64,000 nucleotides of DNA from JBFKPQ01 sp041628225 (GCA_041628225.1 JBFKPQ010000001.1:62001-126000), one strand, 5' to 3'; counted from the first letter of the stretch, positions 39,431-49,178 are shown. Notes: generated from the letters alone by a model not told the origin. A program made the numbers and translations.

Positions 39431-39985
39431 TCACCTGTCGATGATCCCCGCCACGAGGAGCAGGAGCGCGGTCAGGCTGAGGCCGTCGCTGATGGCTTGC
39501 CGAGCCACCAGGTCGGCCACCTCGGTGCGGGTCACCCACCGCACCTGCCGGACCTCGTTCGGATCGAGGTCACCCTCTCGATTCGCGGCCCGCGCCACCG
39601 CCACATAGAAATCCGCCGTCGTCATACCGGCCATCGGCCGATAGCGGTACGCGACGGCGACGTCCGAGACCGCGTAGCCGGTCTCCTCGAATGTCTCCCG
39701 AGCTGCGGCGTCCTCGGTGGTCTCGCCAACGTCGATGCGGCCCGCCGGAATCTCCCAGCCGATCGAGTCGGTGGGGTAGCGATACGCCTCGATCATGAGC
39801 AACCGGTCAGCCTCGTCGAACACGAGCACGCCGACAGCGGGACTCGGGAAGTCGACGACGTGGTAGTCGTCGATGACGAGCCCACCCGGCATCTGCACGC
39901 GGTCGAGATGCAGAGCCACGTAGTCCGAGGAGTAGACCGTCCGGCGGTCGTGGCGTGTCGGTCGATCGGGCGGCACGCGCCGCAC
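39431..39985 (-). CDS. NUDIX hydrolase, ADP-ribose pyrophosphatase type
   Basis: 184 residues from a GTG start. The NUDIX box is complete: G-x5-E-x7-RE-x2-EE-x-G in GRIDVGETTEDAAARETFEE. The sequence before it (DSIGWEIPAGRIDVGE) is typical of ADP-ribose/nucleoside-diphosphate-sugar hydrolases. It begins five bases after the upstream lipoprotein gene and is probably co-transcribed with it. Confidence 0.88.
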   Translation of the reverse strand: MRRVPPDRPTRHDRRTVYSSDYVALHLDRVQMPGGLVIDDYHVVDFPSPAVGVLVFDEADRLLMIEAYRYPTDSIGWEIPAGRIDVGETTEDAAARETFEETGYAVSDVAVAYRYRPMAGMTTADFYVAVARAANREGDLDPNEVRQVRWVTRTEVADLVARQAISDGLSLTALLLLVAGIIDR

Positions 39986-39990
39986 CCTAC

Positions 39991-40896
39991 CTACGGCATC
40001 GCCAAGAAACGTTCGCCGCCCGTGCCCAGGTGTCGTACCCGCAGCAACAGTTCTCCGGCATCTTCCGGGACCGCGCGACAGATGATGCCGACGGCCGAAT
40101 CACCCGGCGCCAGATCTTCGGCACCTTCCGTGAGGGTTCCGTACTGCTCCGTTTCGCAACTCGCATCGGTGCCGTATTCGGTCGAACCGTCGACGAGCGC
40201 GAACTCCAGGACGTCGCCGTAGCGGATCGAGGATTCGGGCCCTGTGTAGGTGAGTCCGATGCCGACCGTTGCGAGCCGGTTGCCCGAGGCGGCGGGATCT
40301 CCTCCGAGCTCCACGATGATCTCTTCGTCGTCGGCCGTCGCAAACGTCACGTTGATGAGCCAGCCATCGAGGTCGGCGATGAATCCGTAGTCGATCGGGT
40401 CATCCGGCGAGGTGCCTTCTGCCGAGAGATCATTGGAGGAAGGCCGGATATCGGCGCATTCGGCCATCCTCCAGCCGTCTTCATAGACCCACTCGGCCGG
40501 TACCGACTCGCGGAACGGTTCGGCGGTTCCGACGACCTCCAGCGTCACCGTCGCCGAGTCCCCTTCGAACGATGTGATCGTCACGTCACCTGGCTCCAGA
40601 CCAGACAGGTCGATATTGGCGAGATCGATGCTGAACCGGCGGCCATCGAGGAACGACTCGACGGCAGGAAAACCGAGATCCGTGCGACAGTCGACCGTGA
40701 GAAGGTCGAACCAGGCTGCGTCGTCGGCGGACCGGAAGGCTTCGAACGCCGCGATGGCGGCGTTCTCGAGATCTGCCTCCGTTCCGACCCCACCGCCGCC
40801 AGGCGGAAGCCCGGCCGTGCCCTCGTCCGGTTCGGCCTCGCCTCCACACGCCACCCAGACCAGCACCAGCAGCGCAAACAACGTTGCTCTCTTCAT
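39991..40896 (-). CDS. Secreted lipoprotein of unknown function
   Basis: 301 residues; AAAGGGGGG precedes ATG 40896. The signal peptide ends in WVAC (Cys17), followed by a Gly/Glu-rich linker. Residues 40-150 (AAIAAFEAFRSADDAAWFDL) resemble NTF2-like or DUF4878-type domains. Residues 165-301 form a second beta-rich part with two cysteines (ASCETEQYGTL and VGIICRAVPEDAG) resembling DUF4352-type immunoglobulin-like domains. No function is assigned. Confidence 0.65.
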   Translation of the reverse strand: MKRATLFALLVLVWVACGGEAEPDEGTAGLPPGGGGVGTEADLENAAIAAFEAFRSADDAAWFDLLTVDCRTDLGFPAVESFLDGRRFSIDLANIDLSGLEPGDVTITSFEGDSATVTLEVVGTAEPFRESVPAEWVYEDGWRMAECADIRPSSNDLSAEGTSPDDPIDYGFIADLDGWLINVTFATADDEEIIVELGGDPAASGNRLATVGIGLTYTGPESSIRYGDVLEFALVDGSTEYGTDASCETEQYGTLTEGAEDLAPGDSAVGIICRAVPEDAGELLLRVRHLGTGGERFLAMP

Positions 40897-40986
40897 GCAA
40901 CCCCCCTTTCGTGCGAGGCTACCCACGCCGACGAGCTCGTGGCGGTGGGTGATCGCCCGGTGCCAGCCGGGTTGCTCGACCTGGCC

Positions 40987-41016
40987 GTGCCACGTGTGTG
41001 GTGTGCGGAATACACT
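40987..41016 (+). promoter_or_regulatory. Putative promoter of the glutaryl-CoA dehydrogenase operon
   Basis: GTGCCA (40987-40992) and TACACT (41011-41016) are spaced by 18 bases, about 30 bp before the ATG. The TANNNT -10 is good; the -35 is weak. The rest of the 150-bp gap shows no further structure. Confidence 0.35.
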
Positions 41017-41046
41017 GGCGGCACCACCTCGCATCGGAGTGATTCC

Positions 41047-42228
41047 ATGGCCGTCGCCACGCCAGACCCCCTCGACTTCTTCGACCTGCGGTCGCAGCTG
41101 TCCGACGAGGAGCAGATGATCCAGGACACCGTCCACCGCTTCGTCCACGACAAGGTCCTGCCCGACGTTGCCGACTGGTTCGAGGAGGGAACGTTCCCCA
41201 TCGAGATGGCGAAGGAACTGGGCGCGTTGGGCCTTCTCGGCATGCATCTAGAGGGATACGGATGCGCGGGCACCAACGCGGTGTCGTACGGGCTCGCGTG
41301 CCTGGAACTCGAAGCCGGCGATTCGGGGCTCCGCAGCCTCGTTTCGGTGCAGGGATCCCTCGCCATGTTCCCCATCTGGAAGTTCGGATCCGAAGAGCAG
41401 AAGCACGAGTGGCTGCCGCGCATGGCGGCCGGCGAGGTCATCGGATGTTTCGGCCTCACGGAACCCGACTCCGGTTCGGACCCCGGCTCGATGCTGACCC
41501 GCGCCAAGCGCGATGGATCCGACTGGATCCTCAACGGGCGCAAGATGTGGATCACCAACGGCAACGTGGCCCAGGTGGCCATCGTGTGGGCCCAGACCGA
41601 CGAGGGGATCCGCGGGTTCATCGTCCCCACCGACACGCCCGGGTTTTCCGCCAACCTCATCCACAAGAAGCTGTCGCTGCGGGCGTCGATCACCTCCGAG
41701 CTAGTGCTCGAGGATGTACGGCTGCCCGACCACGCCGTTCTTCCAGACGTCGTCGGGATGCGCGGCCCACTCAGCTGCTTGAGCGAAGCTCGCTACGGCA
41801 TCGCCTGGGGGTCGATGGGTGCGGCGCGCGCCTGTTACGAGGCGGCGCTCGATTACGCCAAGGAGCGTGAGCAGTTCGGCACCCCGATCGCGGCGTTCCA
41901 GCTCACCCAGGACAAGCTCGTCCAGATGCTCATCGGCTACACGCAGGGCCTCCAGACGGCGTTGCGGCTCGGGAGGCTGAAGGACGAGGAACGGGTTCAC
42001 CCTGCCCACATCAGTTTCGGCAAGAAGGCCAACGTTCGTGCGGCGCTCGAGATCGCGCGGTCGGCCCGGTCCGTGCTCGGAGCCAACGGCATCACCCTCG
42101 AATACCCGGTGATCCGCCACATGAACAACCTCGAATCGGTCTACACCTACGAGGGCACCAACGAGATCCACACGCTCATCCTCGGTCAGACCATCACGGG
42201 GTTGCCGGCCTTCAAGCGGGAACGATGA
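41047..42228 (+). CDS. gcdH: Acyl-CoA dehydrogenase, glutaryl-CoA dehydrogenase type
   Basis: 393 residues from ATG 41047, with CGGAG about eight bases upstream. Flavin- and substrate-binding motifs are IGCFGLTEPDSGSDPGSM and KMWITNGNVAQVAIVWA. The catalytic glutamate lies in SVYTYEGTNEIHTLILGQ, as in glutaryl-CoA dehydrogenase, which oxidises and decarboxylates glutaryl-CoA to crotonyl-CoA. The Arg in SLRASITSELVLEDV also fits. A long upstream open frame has no homology. It heads a four-gene run with overlapping junctions. Confidence 0.9.
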   Translation: MAVATPDPLDFFDLRSQLSDEEQMIQDTVHRFVHDKVLPDVADWFEEGTFPIEMAKELGALGLLGMHLEGYGCAGTNAVSYGLACLELEAGDSGLRSLVSVQGSLAMFPIWKFGSEEQKHEWLPRMAAGEVIGCFGLTEPDSGSDPGSMLTRAKRDGSDWILNGRKMWITNGNVAQVAIVWAQTDEGIRGFIVPTDTPGFSANLIHKKLSLRASITSELVLEDVRLPDHAVLPDVVGMRGPLSCLSEARYGIAWGSMGAARACYEAALDYAKEREQFGTPIAAFQLTQDKLVQMLIGYTQGLQTALRLGRLKDEERVHPAHISFGKKANVRAALEIARSARSVLGANGITLEYPVIRHMNNLESVYTYEGTNEIHTLILGQTITGLPAFKRER

Positions 42229-43325
42229 AGCGCCCGCCGATCCGTGTCCTCGACCTGGCCGGGTCGCCCTTCGCCATGGGTGAGCGTCACGGCGAGGCCC
42301 ATGCAGCAGAGATCCGCCACTATGCCGACGAACGGATCGGTCTGATCTCGTCCGGCAAGTGGGGAGGCACGGCCCTCGACCGGGCGGACGTCCTCGCCAT
42401 CGCGGACGGCACCCTCGGCGCCCACGCCGCCTATTCGCCGGCGCTGCACGCTGAGATGGAGGGGCTGGCGGCGGGTTCGGGTCTCACACTCGCCGAGCTG
42501 GTGGTCGTCGGAGGGTTCACCGACTTCGTCGACACGGTCGTGGCCCATGTAGGAGCGACCCCGCCCGACGAAGTGCTCGAGGACGACTGCACGGCCTTCA
42601 TCGTTCCTGACCATCGGGCCGGCGGCGCCGGGTTCTTCGGTCAGACGTGGGACATGCACGACACGGCCACCGGACACATCGTGCTGTTGCGTCTGGAACC
42701 GGACGACGCTCCGCGCTCGCTGGTGTTCACGACCGTCGGCTGCCTCGGCCAGATCGGCATGAACGAGTCGGGCATCGCGGTTGGCATCAACAACCTGATG
42801 GCTCTCGACGGTCAGGCCGGCGTTACGTGGCCGACCGTCGTGCGGGAGGTGCTGCGCCAGACGACGATCGACGGCGCCCTCGACGCGATCACCCGCGCCG
42901 ACCTCGCCGGGGCGCACAACTACTTGATCTTCGACGCCACCGGCCGTGGCTACAACGTCGAGGCGATGGCCACTCGCCATGTCGTCACCGAACTTGGTGC
43001 CGAGCCGATCGTGCACACCAACCACGTCCTCGCCGACGAGAACCGGTCGGTGGCGATGGAACGCCCCGACGAACTCCAAGCGAGTTCCGAAGCGCGCCTC
43101 GCTCGGGCCCAGGACGTGCTCGCCCAGGGAGACATCACCGTCGAGGACCTCATGGACCTCACCCGCGACCCCGACGCCGTGTGCCAGATCAGCCGTGAGC
43201 CGTGGCACATCGAATCCTGCGGTGCGGCGATCATGCGGCCCCGCACCGGCGACTTCTGGGCCGTGTGGGGAGTCCCCTCGGCGAACCAGTTCGAGCACTT
43301 CTCGCTGGCAGCCCAGCGTGCCTGA
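42225..43325 (+). CDS. C45-type peptidase/acyl-CoA:6-APA acyltransferase-like NTN hydrolase
   Basis: 366 residues, joined to the dehydrogenase by ATGA. The predicted autocatalytic nucleophile is Cys122 in LEDDCTAFIVPDH, after a pro-segment containing LAAGSGLTLAELVVVGGF. FFGQTWDMHD and IGMNESGIAVGINNL follow, as in isopenicillin-N acyltransferase relatives. These enzymes cleave or form amide bonds after self-processing. Clustering with an acyl-CoA dehydrogenase and a GNAT hints at acyl-amide or amino-acid-conjugate metabolism; the substrate is unknown. Confidence 0.82.
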   Translation: MKRPPIRVLDLAGSPFAMGERHGEAHAAEIRHYADERIGLISSGKWGGTALDRADVLAIADGTLGAHAAYSPALHAEMEGLAAGSGLTLAELVVVGGFTDFVDTVVAHVGATPPDEVLEDDCTAFIVPDHRAGGAGFFGQTWDMHDTATGHIVLLRLEPDDAPRSLVFTTVGCLGQIGMNESGIAVGINNLMALDGQAGVTWPTVVREVLRQTTIDGALDAITRADLAGAHNYLIFDATGRGYNVEAMATRHVVTELGAEPIVHTNHVLADENRSVAMERPDELQASSEARLARAQDVLAQGDITVEDLMDLTRDPDAVCQISREPWHIESCGAAIMRPRTGDFWAVWGVPSANQFEHFSLAAQRA

Positions 43326-43947
43326 GCTGACGTACGAACATCCCCGGGCCGAATGGGTCGACAAGCTCGAAGCGATCGAACTCGCCTGCTTCCCCCAGGC
43401 CGATCCGGCAGATCTCCTGAGTGCAGCCGACCTCCGTCGGTACTGCGAGGTGTTTCCCGAAGGCGGATATGTCGCGCTCGACGGCGACGAGCCTGTCGGC
43501 ATGGGCCTCGGGATCTTCGTCGACTTCGACTTCGACCAACCGCAGCACACGATCCACGAGATCGCCGGTGAGCACCAGTGTGAGAACCACGACCCGGATG
43601 GAGACTGGTACTACGGCATCGACATCACCGTGCATCCCGATCACCGCAAGCGCGGTATCGGGCGGCGCCTGTACGAGCTGCGCAAGGACGTCGTCCGGCG
43701 TTTCGACAAGCGCGGGATCATCGCCGGCGGGTCTATGCCCGGATACCAGCACCACCGCCACCTGACGATCGACGAATACGTCGCCCAGGTGGTGGCAGGC
43801 GACCTGTACGACCCGACCCTGTCGTTCCAGCTCGCCAACGGCTTCGAGGTGCGAGGTCTGCTCGAGGGTTACATCGACGATCCGGCCGACGACGGTTGGG
43901 CGTCGCTCATCGTGTGGGAGAACCCGGACTGGAGCGGCTCCGAGTGA
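43318..43947 (+). CDS. GNAT-family N-acetyltransferase
   Basis: 209 residues from GTG 43318, overlapping the previous gene by eight bases. The acetyl-CoA loop is DITVHPDHRKRGIGRRLYEL, with a preceding acceptor strand YVALDGDEPVGMGLGIFVDF. The C-terminal part (AGGSMPGYQHHRHLTIDEYV) is an extension found in a GNAT subgroup. The acceptor is unknown. It is translationally linked to the genes on both sides. Confidence 0.85.
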   Translation: MPELTYEHPRAEWVDKLEAIELACFPQADPADLLSAADLRRYCEVFPEGGYVALDGDEPVGMGLGIFVDFDFDQPQHTIHEIAGEHQCENHDPDGDWYYGIDITVHPDHRKRGIGRRLYELRKDVVRRFDKRGIIAGGSMPGYQHHRHLTIDEYVAQVVAGDLYDPTLSFQLANGFEVRGLLEGYIDDPADDGWASLIVWENPDWSGSE

Positions 43948-45518
43948 CCGACTGGCTCGACCGCCTCGAGGTCGGGCTGCCGATGACCACCGCCGAGCTC
44001 TCCGCCCGGCGCTGGGATGTTGTGGTGGTCGGCGGTGGACACAACGGTCTGACCGCCGCGGCATACGTGGCCCGGGCCGGCCGGTCGGTGCTCGTCCTCG
44101 AACGTCGTGACCGTCTCGGTGGTGCTGCCACCCTCGAGGAGTCATGGCCCGGCTACGTGATCTCGCCGTGTGCCTACCTGGTCGGACTTCTGCATCCCCG
44201 AGTCGTCGCCGAGTTGGACTTGAAGCGTCGTGGTGTAGAGATCGTGATGGGTGATCCGACGTATTTCGCCCCATTCGAGGATGGGCATCACTTCACGGCC
44301 TGGGCGGATCGCGATCGCACGGCGGCCTCGATTGCCGCGTTCGCTCCGCAAGACGTCGATGGGCATTTCGCCCGAGAGGCGCTGTTCAGCCGCCTGCGCG
44401 ATGCCCTGCGGCCAGACGACGACCGCGACCTCTGGCTCGCCGTGTCACCGACCCGCGCCGACATCGAAGCTCGGCTCGGGAACGACATCGAGATGCTCCG
44501 CCTGCTCTTCGAAGAATCACAGGTCGACAACTTGCGGCGGTTCTACACCGACGAACGGATGGTGACCGCCTACGCCGGACAGGGCATCATCGGCACCAAC
44601 GCCTCGCCCTTCGATGCCGGCACCGCTTCGGTGGATTTCCACCACGCCTCGGGTCGCCAGGAAGGTCAGGCGGGCGGGTGGGGTTTCGTCATGGGCGGCA
44701 TGGGGGTCGTATCGGCCGCGCTGGCGGACGCCGCTGCCGAGGCCGGCGCCGTGATCGCCTCCGGGACTCCCGTGGGTGCGATTCTCCCCGGCGTCGGTGT
44801 CGAACTCGAGTCGGGCGATGTCATCCGAGCCGCCACCGTGATATCGAATGCCGATCCCGTCCGCACCGCTCGTCTGCTCGGCGGAGCCGCCGGTGGGTTC
44901 GGTGCACGGGCGGACGCCGTCCCTCACCAGAGCGCCGCCGTGAAGGTCACGTACGCCCTCGGAGCGCTCCCAGACTTCGGCGCGCGGCACGCCACGCTCG
45001 CCCAGGTGGAGATCAACCGGTCGGTCGACGCGCTCCACGAGTCATACGAGGCGGCTCGCCGCGGTGCCATCACCGACGAGCTGTGGTGCGAGCTGTACTT
45101 CCAGACGCCCTACGACCCGTCGATCGCTCCACCCGGCAAGCACGTGATGTCGGCCTTCTGTCAGTACGTGCCGTACGCCTGGGCGGACGGCAGGCCGTGG
45201 GATGCGCACCGCGCCGAGGTCGGCGCGGCGGTCACCCGATCTATCGAGCGGTTCGCCCCCGGTTTCGGGTCACTGGTCGAACACATCAACGTCGAAGGAC
45301 CGCCCGACCTCGAAGAGAAGATCGGGCTGACCGGCGGGCACATCTTCCACGGCGAGATCCTCCCCGAGCACCTGTGGGATCGGCGGATCGGCTACCGGAC
45401 CGGTGTCGACGGCGTGTATCTGTGCGGCGCGGGCACCCATCCCGGTGGCGCGGTCACTGGCGCCAACGGCCGCAACGCGGCGCGGGTCGTACTCGCCGAC
45501 CTGGCTCAGCCCGCCTGA
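43944..45518 (+). CDS. FAD-dependent oxidoreductase, phytoene desaturase/PYROXD2-like
   Basis: 524 residues from GTG 43944 (GTGA overlap); ATG 43983 is an alternative start. The dinucleotide fold is VVVVGGGHNGLTAAAYVARA, followed by VLERRDRLGGAATLEESWPG. The C-terminal FAD block is GVYLCGAGTHPGGAVTGANG. Motifs and length match the carotene desaturase/retinol saturase-like group, most like PYROXD2, whose substrates are unclear in bacteria. No carotenoid genes are nearby. It overlaps the convergent HisA-like gene by 13 bp. Confidence 0.88.
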   Translation: MTDWLDRLEVGLPMTTAELSARRWDVVVVGGGHNGLTAAAYVARAGRSVLVLERRDRLGGAATLEESWPGYVISPCAYLVGLLHPRVVAELDLKRRGVEIVMGDPTYFAPFEDGHHFTAWADRDRTAASIAAFAPQDVDGHFAREALFSRLRDALRPDDDRDLWLAVSPTRADIEARLGNDIEMLRLLFEESQVDNLRRFYTDERMVTAYAGQGIIGTNASPFDAGTASVDFHHASGRQEGQAGGWGFVMGGMGVVSAALADAAAEAGAVIASGTPVGAILPGVGVELESGDVIRAATVISNADPVRTARLLGGAAGGFGARADAVPHQSAAVKVTYALGALPDFGARHATLAQVEINRSVDALHESYEAARRGAITDELWCELYFQTPYDPSIAPPGKHVMSAFCQYVPYAWADGRPWDAHRAEVGAAVTRSIERFAPGFGSLVEHINVEGPPDLEEKIGLTGGHIFHGEILPEHLWDRRIGYRTGVDGVYLCGAGTHPGGAVTGANGRNAARVVLADLAQPA

Positions 45519-46498
45519 TCCTCGGAGTACTGCTTGGCGATCGTCTCGAGCAGTTCTGAAGCGGCCGCCAGGCGCCCATGGATGGCCAGTCCGTGCGCGG
45601 CCGCCCGCCGATCCTTACCCTCGCTATGACGTTGGGCGGCCGTTCGGGCGTGGGCTACGGCCTTCTCGCATTCGTCGGCGATGCGGCTGTATCGGTCGAT
45701 GATCTCCCGTTCGATCGGCGTCGGCTCGTCTTCGGGTTCGGGCTGGGCCGGCAGCTCGGGTGGTCCCTCGGCGATCGCGGCCTTCGCCTGTTCGATCGTG
45801 AACCTGCCATGCGTCACTTCGCGGCCAACGACCATCCCCGCCACCCGGCGTCCGTCGGTTTCGACACCCATCACCGATCGGAGGTCGTCGAGGTTGCGAA
45901 CCCCACCGGCGGCGATGACCGGTTCGTCGATGATCGCCAGGGCATCTTCGAGGATGGACAGGTTGGGAGGCTCCAGGAGGGCGTCACGGCCCGCCTCGGC
46001 GATGAGGAAGGCGGCGGCGCCCGCCGACGACATGTCGAGCAACACCTCCTCGAGAAAGCGGCCGCTGTTCTGGCGCCACCCGCGGGTCGCGATCTCTTCG
46101 TTGGGCCGGACGTCGAGCGCCACGACGATCGTGTCGGGATGGTCGCGGCACAGGTCGTAGACCATGAGCTGATCCTCGATGGCGGCGGTGCCCATCACGA
46201 CCCGCCACGCGCCCGCGTCCAGAAGTCGCACGACCTCGGCGGGAGACCGAACGCCGCCCGCCACTTGGACGGGCACCGACGCGGCCGACATGAGTGAGTC
46301 GATCAGCGGCCGGTTTCGGTAGTCGCGGTGCGCGGCCGCATCGAGATCGACGACGTGGAGGTAGTCGACTCCCTGAGCGATCCAGTTCTTGGCGCGGGCG
46401 ATCGGGTCGTTGTCGAGCGGGATGGCGCCTTCAATGTTGCCGCGGGGGAGGCGGACGGATTTGCCGTCGAGGATATTGACGCGCGCGTAGAGGTCCAT
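45506..46498 (-). CDS. HisA/HisF-related TIM-barrel protein with altered active site and C-terminal extension
   Basis: 330 residues. Residues 1-240 align with HisA: DGKSVRL, VQVAGGVRSPAEV, VVALDVRP, RGWRQNSG, IAAGGVRNLDDL and GREVTHGRFT. The first catalytic Asp (family PA-[IL]-D-L) is Asn8 in YARVNILDG. The second acid motif (TDIxRDG) reads IAEAGRD. About 90 helical residues follow (PEPEDEPTPIEREIIDRYSR onward, coiled-coil-like). It is not next to other histidine genes. It may be a paralogue with another isomerase or binding role, or no activity. Confidence 0.75.
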   Translation of the reverse strand: MDLYARVNILDGKSVRLPRGNIEGAIPLDNDPIARAKNWIAQGVDYLHVVDLDAAAHRDYRNRPLIDSLMSAASVPVQVAGGVRSPAEVVRLLDAGAWRVVMGTAAIEDQLMVYDLCRDHPDTIVVALDVRPNEEIATRGWRQNSGRFLEEVLLDMSSAGAAAFLIAEAGRDALLEPPNLSILEDALAIIDEPVIAAGGVRNLDDLRSVMGVETDGRRVAGMVVGREVTHGRFTIEQAKAAIAEGPPELPAQPEPEDEPTPIEREIIDRYSRIADECEKAVAHARTAAQRHSEGKDRRAAAHGLAIHGRLAAASELLETIAKQYSEDQAG

Positions 46499-46626
46499 GG
46501 GGTGACCTTATCGCGCCGTCGTGGCCAGCCGCCGAGTAGGGATGGATTTGTTCATGCGGATACAGGCCACGGCCGCAAGTTCGCGTGCCTAGGCTCGAAC
46601 CACCGAAGGTCAGAGGAGAACGGAAC

Positions 46627-47571
46627 GTGCGGTACCGCAAGCTCGGCAAGTGGGGTGTGAAGGTCTCGGAAATCGCCCTCGGCGCGTGGACCACATACGG
46701 CGACAGCGTCACCGATCTGCCGCGCATCAAAGAGATCGTGAAGACCGCCTACGACGGCGGCGTGAACTTCTTCGACAACGCCGACGTGTATGCGATCGGC
46801 CAGGCCGAGGAGGTCATGGGAGAGGTGTTGGCGCCGTACCCTCGCCACACGCTCGTGCTGTCGACGAAGGCGTACTGGCCGATGTCCGACGACGTCAACG
46901 ATCGAGGCCTGAGTCGCAAACACCTCCGCGAGTCGATCGACCGTTCACTGCGTCGCATGCGACTCGACTATGTGGATCTGTATTTCGCCCACCGATATGA
47001 CGACGGCACGCCGATGGAGGAGATCGTCACGACCTTCTCCGGCATGGTCGACGCCGGCAAGATCCTCTACTGGGGGACGTCGGAGTGGCCCGCCGCCCGG
47101 ATCGCCGAAGCCGTGGCGTTCGCCAACGGACACGGCCTGCATCCTCCCGTCGTCGAGCAGCCGCAGTATTCGATGCTGTACCGGTCGCGGGTGGAGGAGC
47201 GCATCTTGCCGATCACGGATTCGGCAGGCATGGGCGTGGTGGTGTGGAGCCCGCTCGCCATGGGCATGCTGACCGGCAAGTACGACGATGGGTTGCCCGC
47301 CGGGGCGCGCCTGTCCGACAACGAGGCGTTCCGCGAGCAGATCATCTCGGATGAGAATCGTCGCAAGGTGGTGGCGCTGAAGGCGGTGGCTGGCGATCTC
47401 GGGATCAGCCGTGCCCAGCTGGCGCTGGCCTGGGTACTGCGCTCCGGTTCGATCACCTCGGCGATCACCGGCGCCACCCGTCCCGGTCAGATCGAAGAGA
47501 GTTTGGGCGCATCCGGCGTCGATCTCGACGACTCGACCGTGGGTCGCATCGACGACATCCTGGCCGGCTGA
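46627..47571 (+). CDS. Aldo/keto reductase, Kv-beta-like branch
   Basis: 314 residues from GTG 46627 with AGAGGAGA upstream. The TIM-barrel signatures are present: VNFFDNADVYAIGQAEEVMG (Asp and Tyr of the catalytic tetrad), LVLSTKAYWPM (Lys) and YVDLYFAHRYD (His). The NADPH pocket includes ITSAITGATRPGQIEESLGA. It resembles potassium-channel beta-subunit-like reductases. The substrate is unknown. It ends one base before the convergent small gene. Confidence 0.9.
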   Translation: MRYRKLGKWGVKVSEIALGAWTTYGDSVTDLPRIKEIVKTAYDGGVNFFDNADVYAIGQAEEVMGEVLAPYPRHTLVLSTKAYWPMSDDVNDRGLSRKHLRESIDRSLRRMRLDYVDLYFAHRYDDGTPMEEIVTTFSGMVDAGKILYWGTSEWPAARIAEAVAFANGHGLHPPVVEQPQYSMLYRSRVEERILPITDSAGMGVVVWSPLAMGMLTGKYDDGLPAGARLSDNEAFREQIISDENRRKVVALKAVAGDLGISRAQLALAWVLRSGSITSAITGATRPGQIEESLGASGVDLDDSTVGRIDDILAG

Positions 47572-47766
47572 TCAGGCTGGCTTGTTCTCGAACGTTCCCC
47601 GGATGCGCGGATACTTCACGGGCGCATGCACGTGGCAGAAGTCGCGTTTGTTGTAGCGGGACAGTCGGGTGTCGCATTCGACGTTTTCGCAGACGCGTCC
47701 GGTGCCGTACGTCTTGGGCGATCGAGCGCGACCGATGGGTCGTTGAGCGGTGAGGGCGCTGTCCAT
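47572..47766 (-). CDS. Small Cys/His-rich (zinc-finger-like) protein
   Basis: 64 residues from ATG 47766, which has AAGGAG nine bases upstream; a longer frame has no ribosome site. Cys26-x4-Cys31-x12-Cys44-x2-His47 (with His45) in VCENVECDTRLSRYNKRDFC then HVHAP could bind one zinc. The LSRYNKRDFC block reminds me of a conserved actinobacterial small-protein family. Basic residues suggest nucleic-acid binding, but the function is unknown. Confidence 0.65.
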   Translation of the reverse strand: MDSALTAQRPIGRARSPKTYGTGRVCENVECDTRLSRYNKRDFCHVHAPVKYPRIRGTFENKPA

Positions 47767-47870
47767 GGCGTTAGCTCCTTTCCGAGAGCTGACCGGCGTT
47801 CCTACCGCCTCCCACCTTGGGCGGACCATCTGAACGGCCCATCAACAGAGTATGAAGATTGCATGAGAAC

Positions 47871-49178
47871 TCAGACGGTCGGAAGGGTGAATCCGACCAC
47901 GGCGCCGCCGTCTTCGGACTCGGCAAACGCAGTGCCGTCGTGGCCTTCGGCCACCTCGCGGACGATCGCCAAGCCCAGGCCGGAGCCTGGCATCGTCCGG
48001 GCTTCGTCGGCGCGGTAGAAGCGGTCGAACACGTGGGGCAGCGCCTCGGGCGGAATACCCGCGCCGTGGTCGCGCACCGATATGCGTCCGTCGGCGACCG
48101 TCACCTCGATCGGGCGACCATTCGTGTTCCACTTTCGTGCGTTGTCGAGCAGATTCGACACGGCCCGCTCCACCAGCAAGGGCCGAGCCAGCACCGTCGA
48201 ATCGTCCGCTTCGACGACCACCTCGACGTCGTACCGGCGGCGCGCCCGCTCCGCGACCCGTTCGACGAGGTCACCGAGTTGCGTCTCGAGGAGCGGCTCG
48301 TCCGACGTGCGAACGTCTTTGGCCAGGTCGACGAGCTCGGCCACGAGAGTCGAGAGCTCTTCGAGCTCGAACTCCACGTCGGCGAGGATCTCCGAACGGT
48401 CCTGCGGGTCGAGGTGTTGGGCGCGGTTGAGCAGCTCGATGTTGGTCCGGAGCGAGGTCAGCGGAGTGCGCAGTTCGTGCGATGCGTCGTCGATGAGCCG
48501 CTGCTGCTGGTGCTTGGACGTGTTCAGTGCCTCCAGCATCGTGTTGAAGCTCGCCGCGACTCGCCCGACCTCGTCGTCGCGTTGCACGGAAATGGGGTGG
48601 TCGAGGTCCTGGGTCGTGGCCACGTGTTCGGCAGCTCGCGCCAACGAGGCCATCGGTTCCATGGTCCGCGAGACGACGATCGAAGCGATGAGTCCGGCCG
48701 CCACGGCGCCCAGCACGCCGATGAGTGCGAACCGAGCCTTCAAGCCGTCGAGGACCGCCTGCTGTTCCGAAAGGTCTTGGGCGAGCATGATGCCACCGCC
48801 GCCCTCGACGGGCAGCGTGACGACTCGGTAGCTGCGGCCGTGGGCGTTCATCGTGTGGATGGTGCCGGCCCCTTCGCCATCGAGGGCCGCGAGATCGAGG
48901 TCGGACACGGGGAGGAAGTCGTCGATTCCCGCCACCGCCAGCGGCTCGCCCGACGGGGAGATGAGCTGAACGGGTCGGTCCCGACCGAACAGGCTCCCGC
49001 TCTCGAAGCGCCCGCGGAACGGGCCACGCGCCAATGCGTCCGCCCTTTCGAGGAGGAAGCGGTCGGCTTCGACGTTGATCTCCCGCACCGCCGAGGCGAA
49101 CGACGCTCCGGCCACCAAGAAGATGGCCAGTGCCACCGATCCGGCCACGAGCAAGCTGATCCTGGTCCGGAGCGTCAT
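47871..49178 (-). CDS. Sensor histidine kinase, MprB-like
   Basis: 435 residues. Two membrane segments (about 9-30 and 150-172) enclose an extracytoplasmic domain of about 120 residues. HAMP, HisKA (phosphoacceptor in [20 protein letters not shown]) and HATPase motifs follow ([38 protein letters not shown]). Its ATG overlaps the response-regulator stop (ATGA). The pair resembles envelope-stress sensors of the MprAB type, but the signal cannot be read from sequence. Confidence 0.92.
   Translation of the reverse strand: MTLRTRISLLVAGSVALAIFLVAGASFASAVREINVEADRFLLERADALARGPFRGRFESGSLFGRDRPVQLISPSGEPLAVAGIDDFLPVSDLDLAALDGEGAGTIHTMNAHGRSYRVVTLPVEGGGGIMLAQDLSEQQAVLDGLKARFALIGVLGAVAAGLIASIVVSRTMEPMASLARAAEHVATTQDLDHPISVQRDDEVGRVAASFNTMLEALNTSKHQQQRLIDDASHELRTPLTSLRTNIELLNRAQHLDPQDRSEILADVEFELEELSTLVAELVDLAKDVRTSDEPLLETQLGDLVERVAERARRRYDVEVVVEADDSTVLARPLLVERAVSNLLDNARKWNTNGRPIEVTVADGRISVRDHGAGIPPEALPHVFDRFYRADEARTMPGSGLGLAIVREVAEGHDGTAFAESEDGGAVVGFTLPTV

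Noticed and set aside
39955..41046. Long N-terminal extension of the acyl-CoA dehydrogenase frame
   Set aside because: It lies opposite a lipoprotein gene and shows no acyl-CoA dehydrogenase similarity; ATG 41047 gives the normal length.
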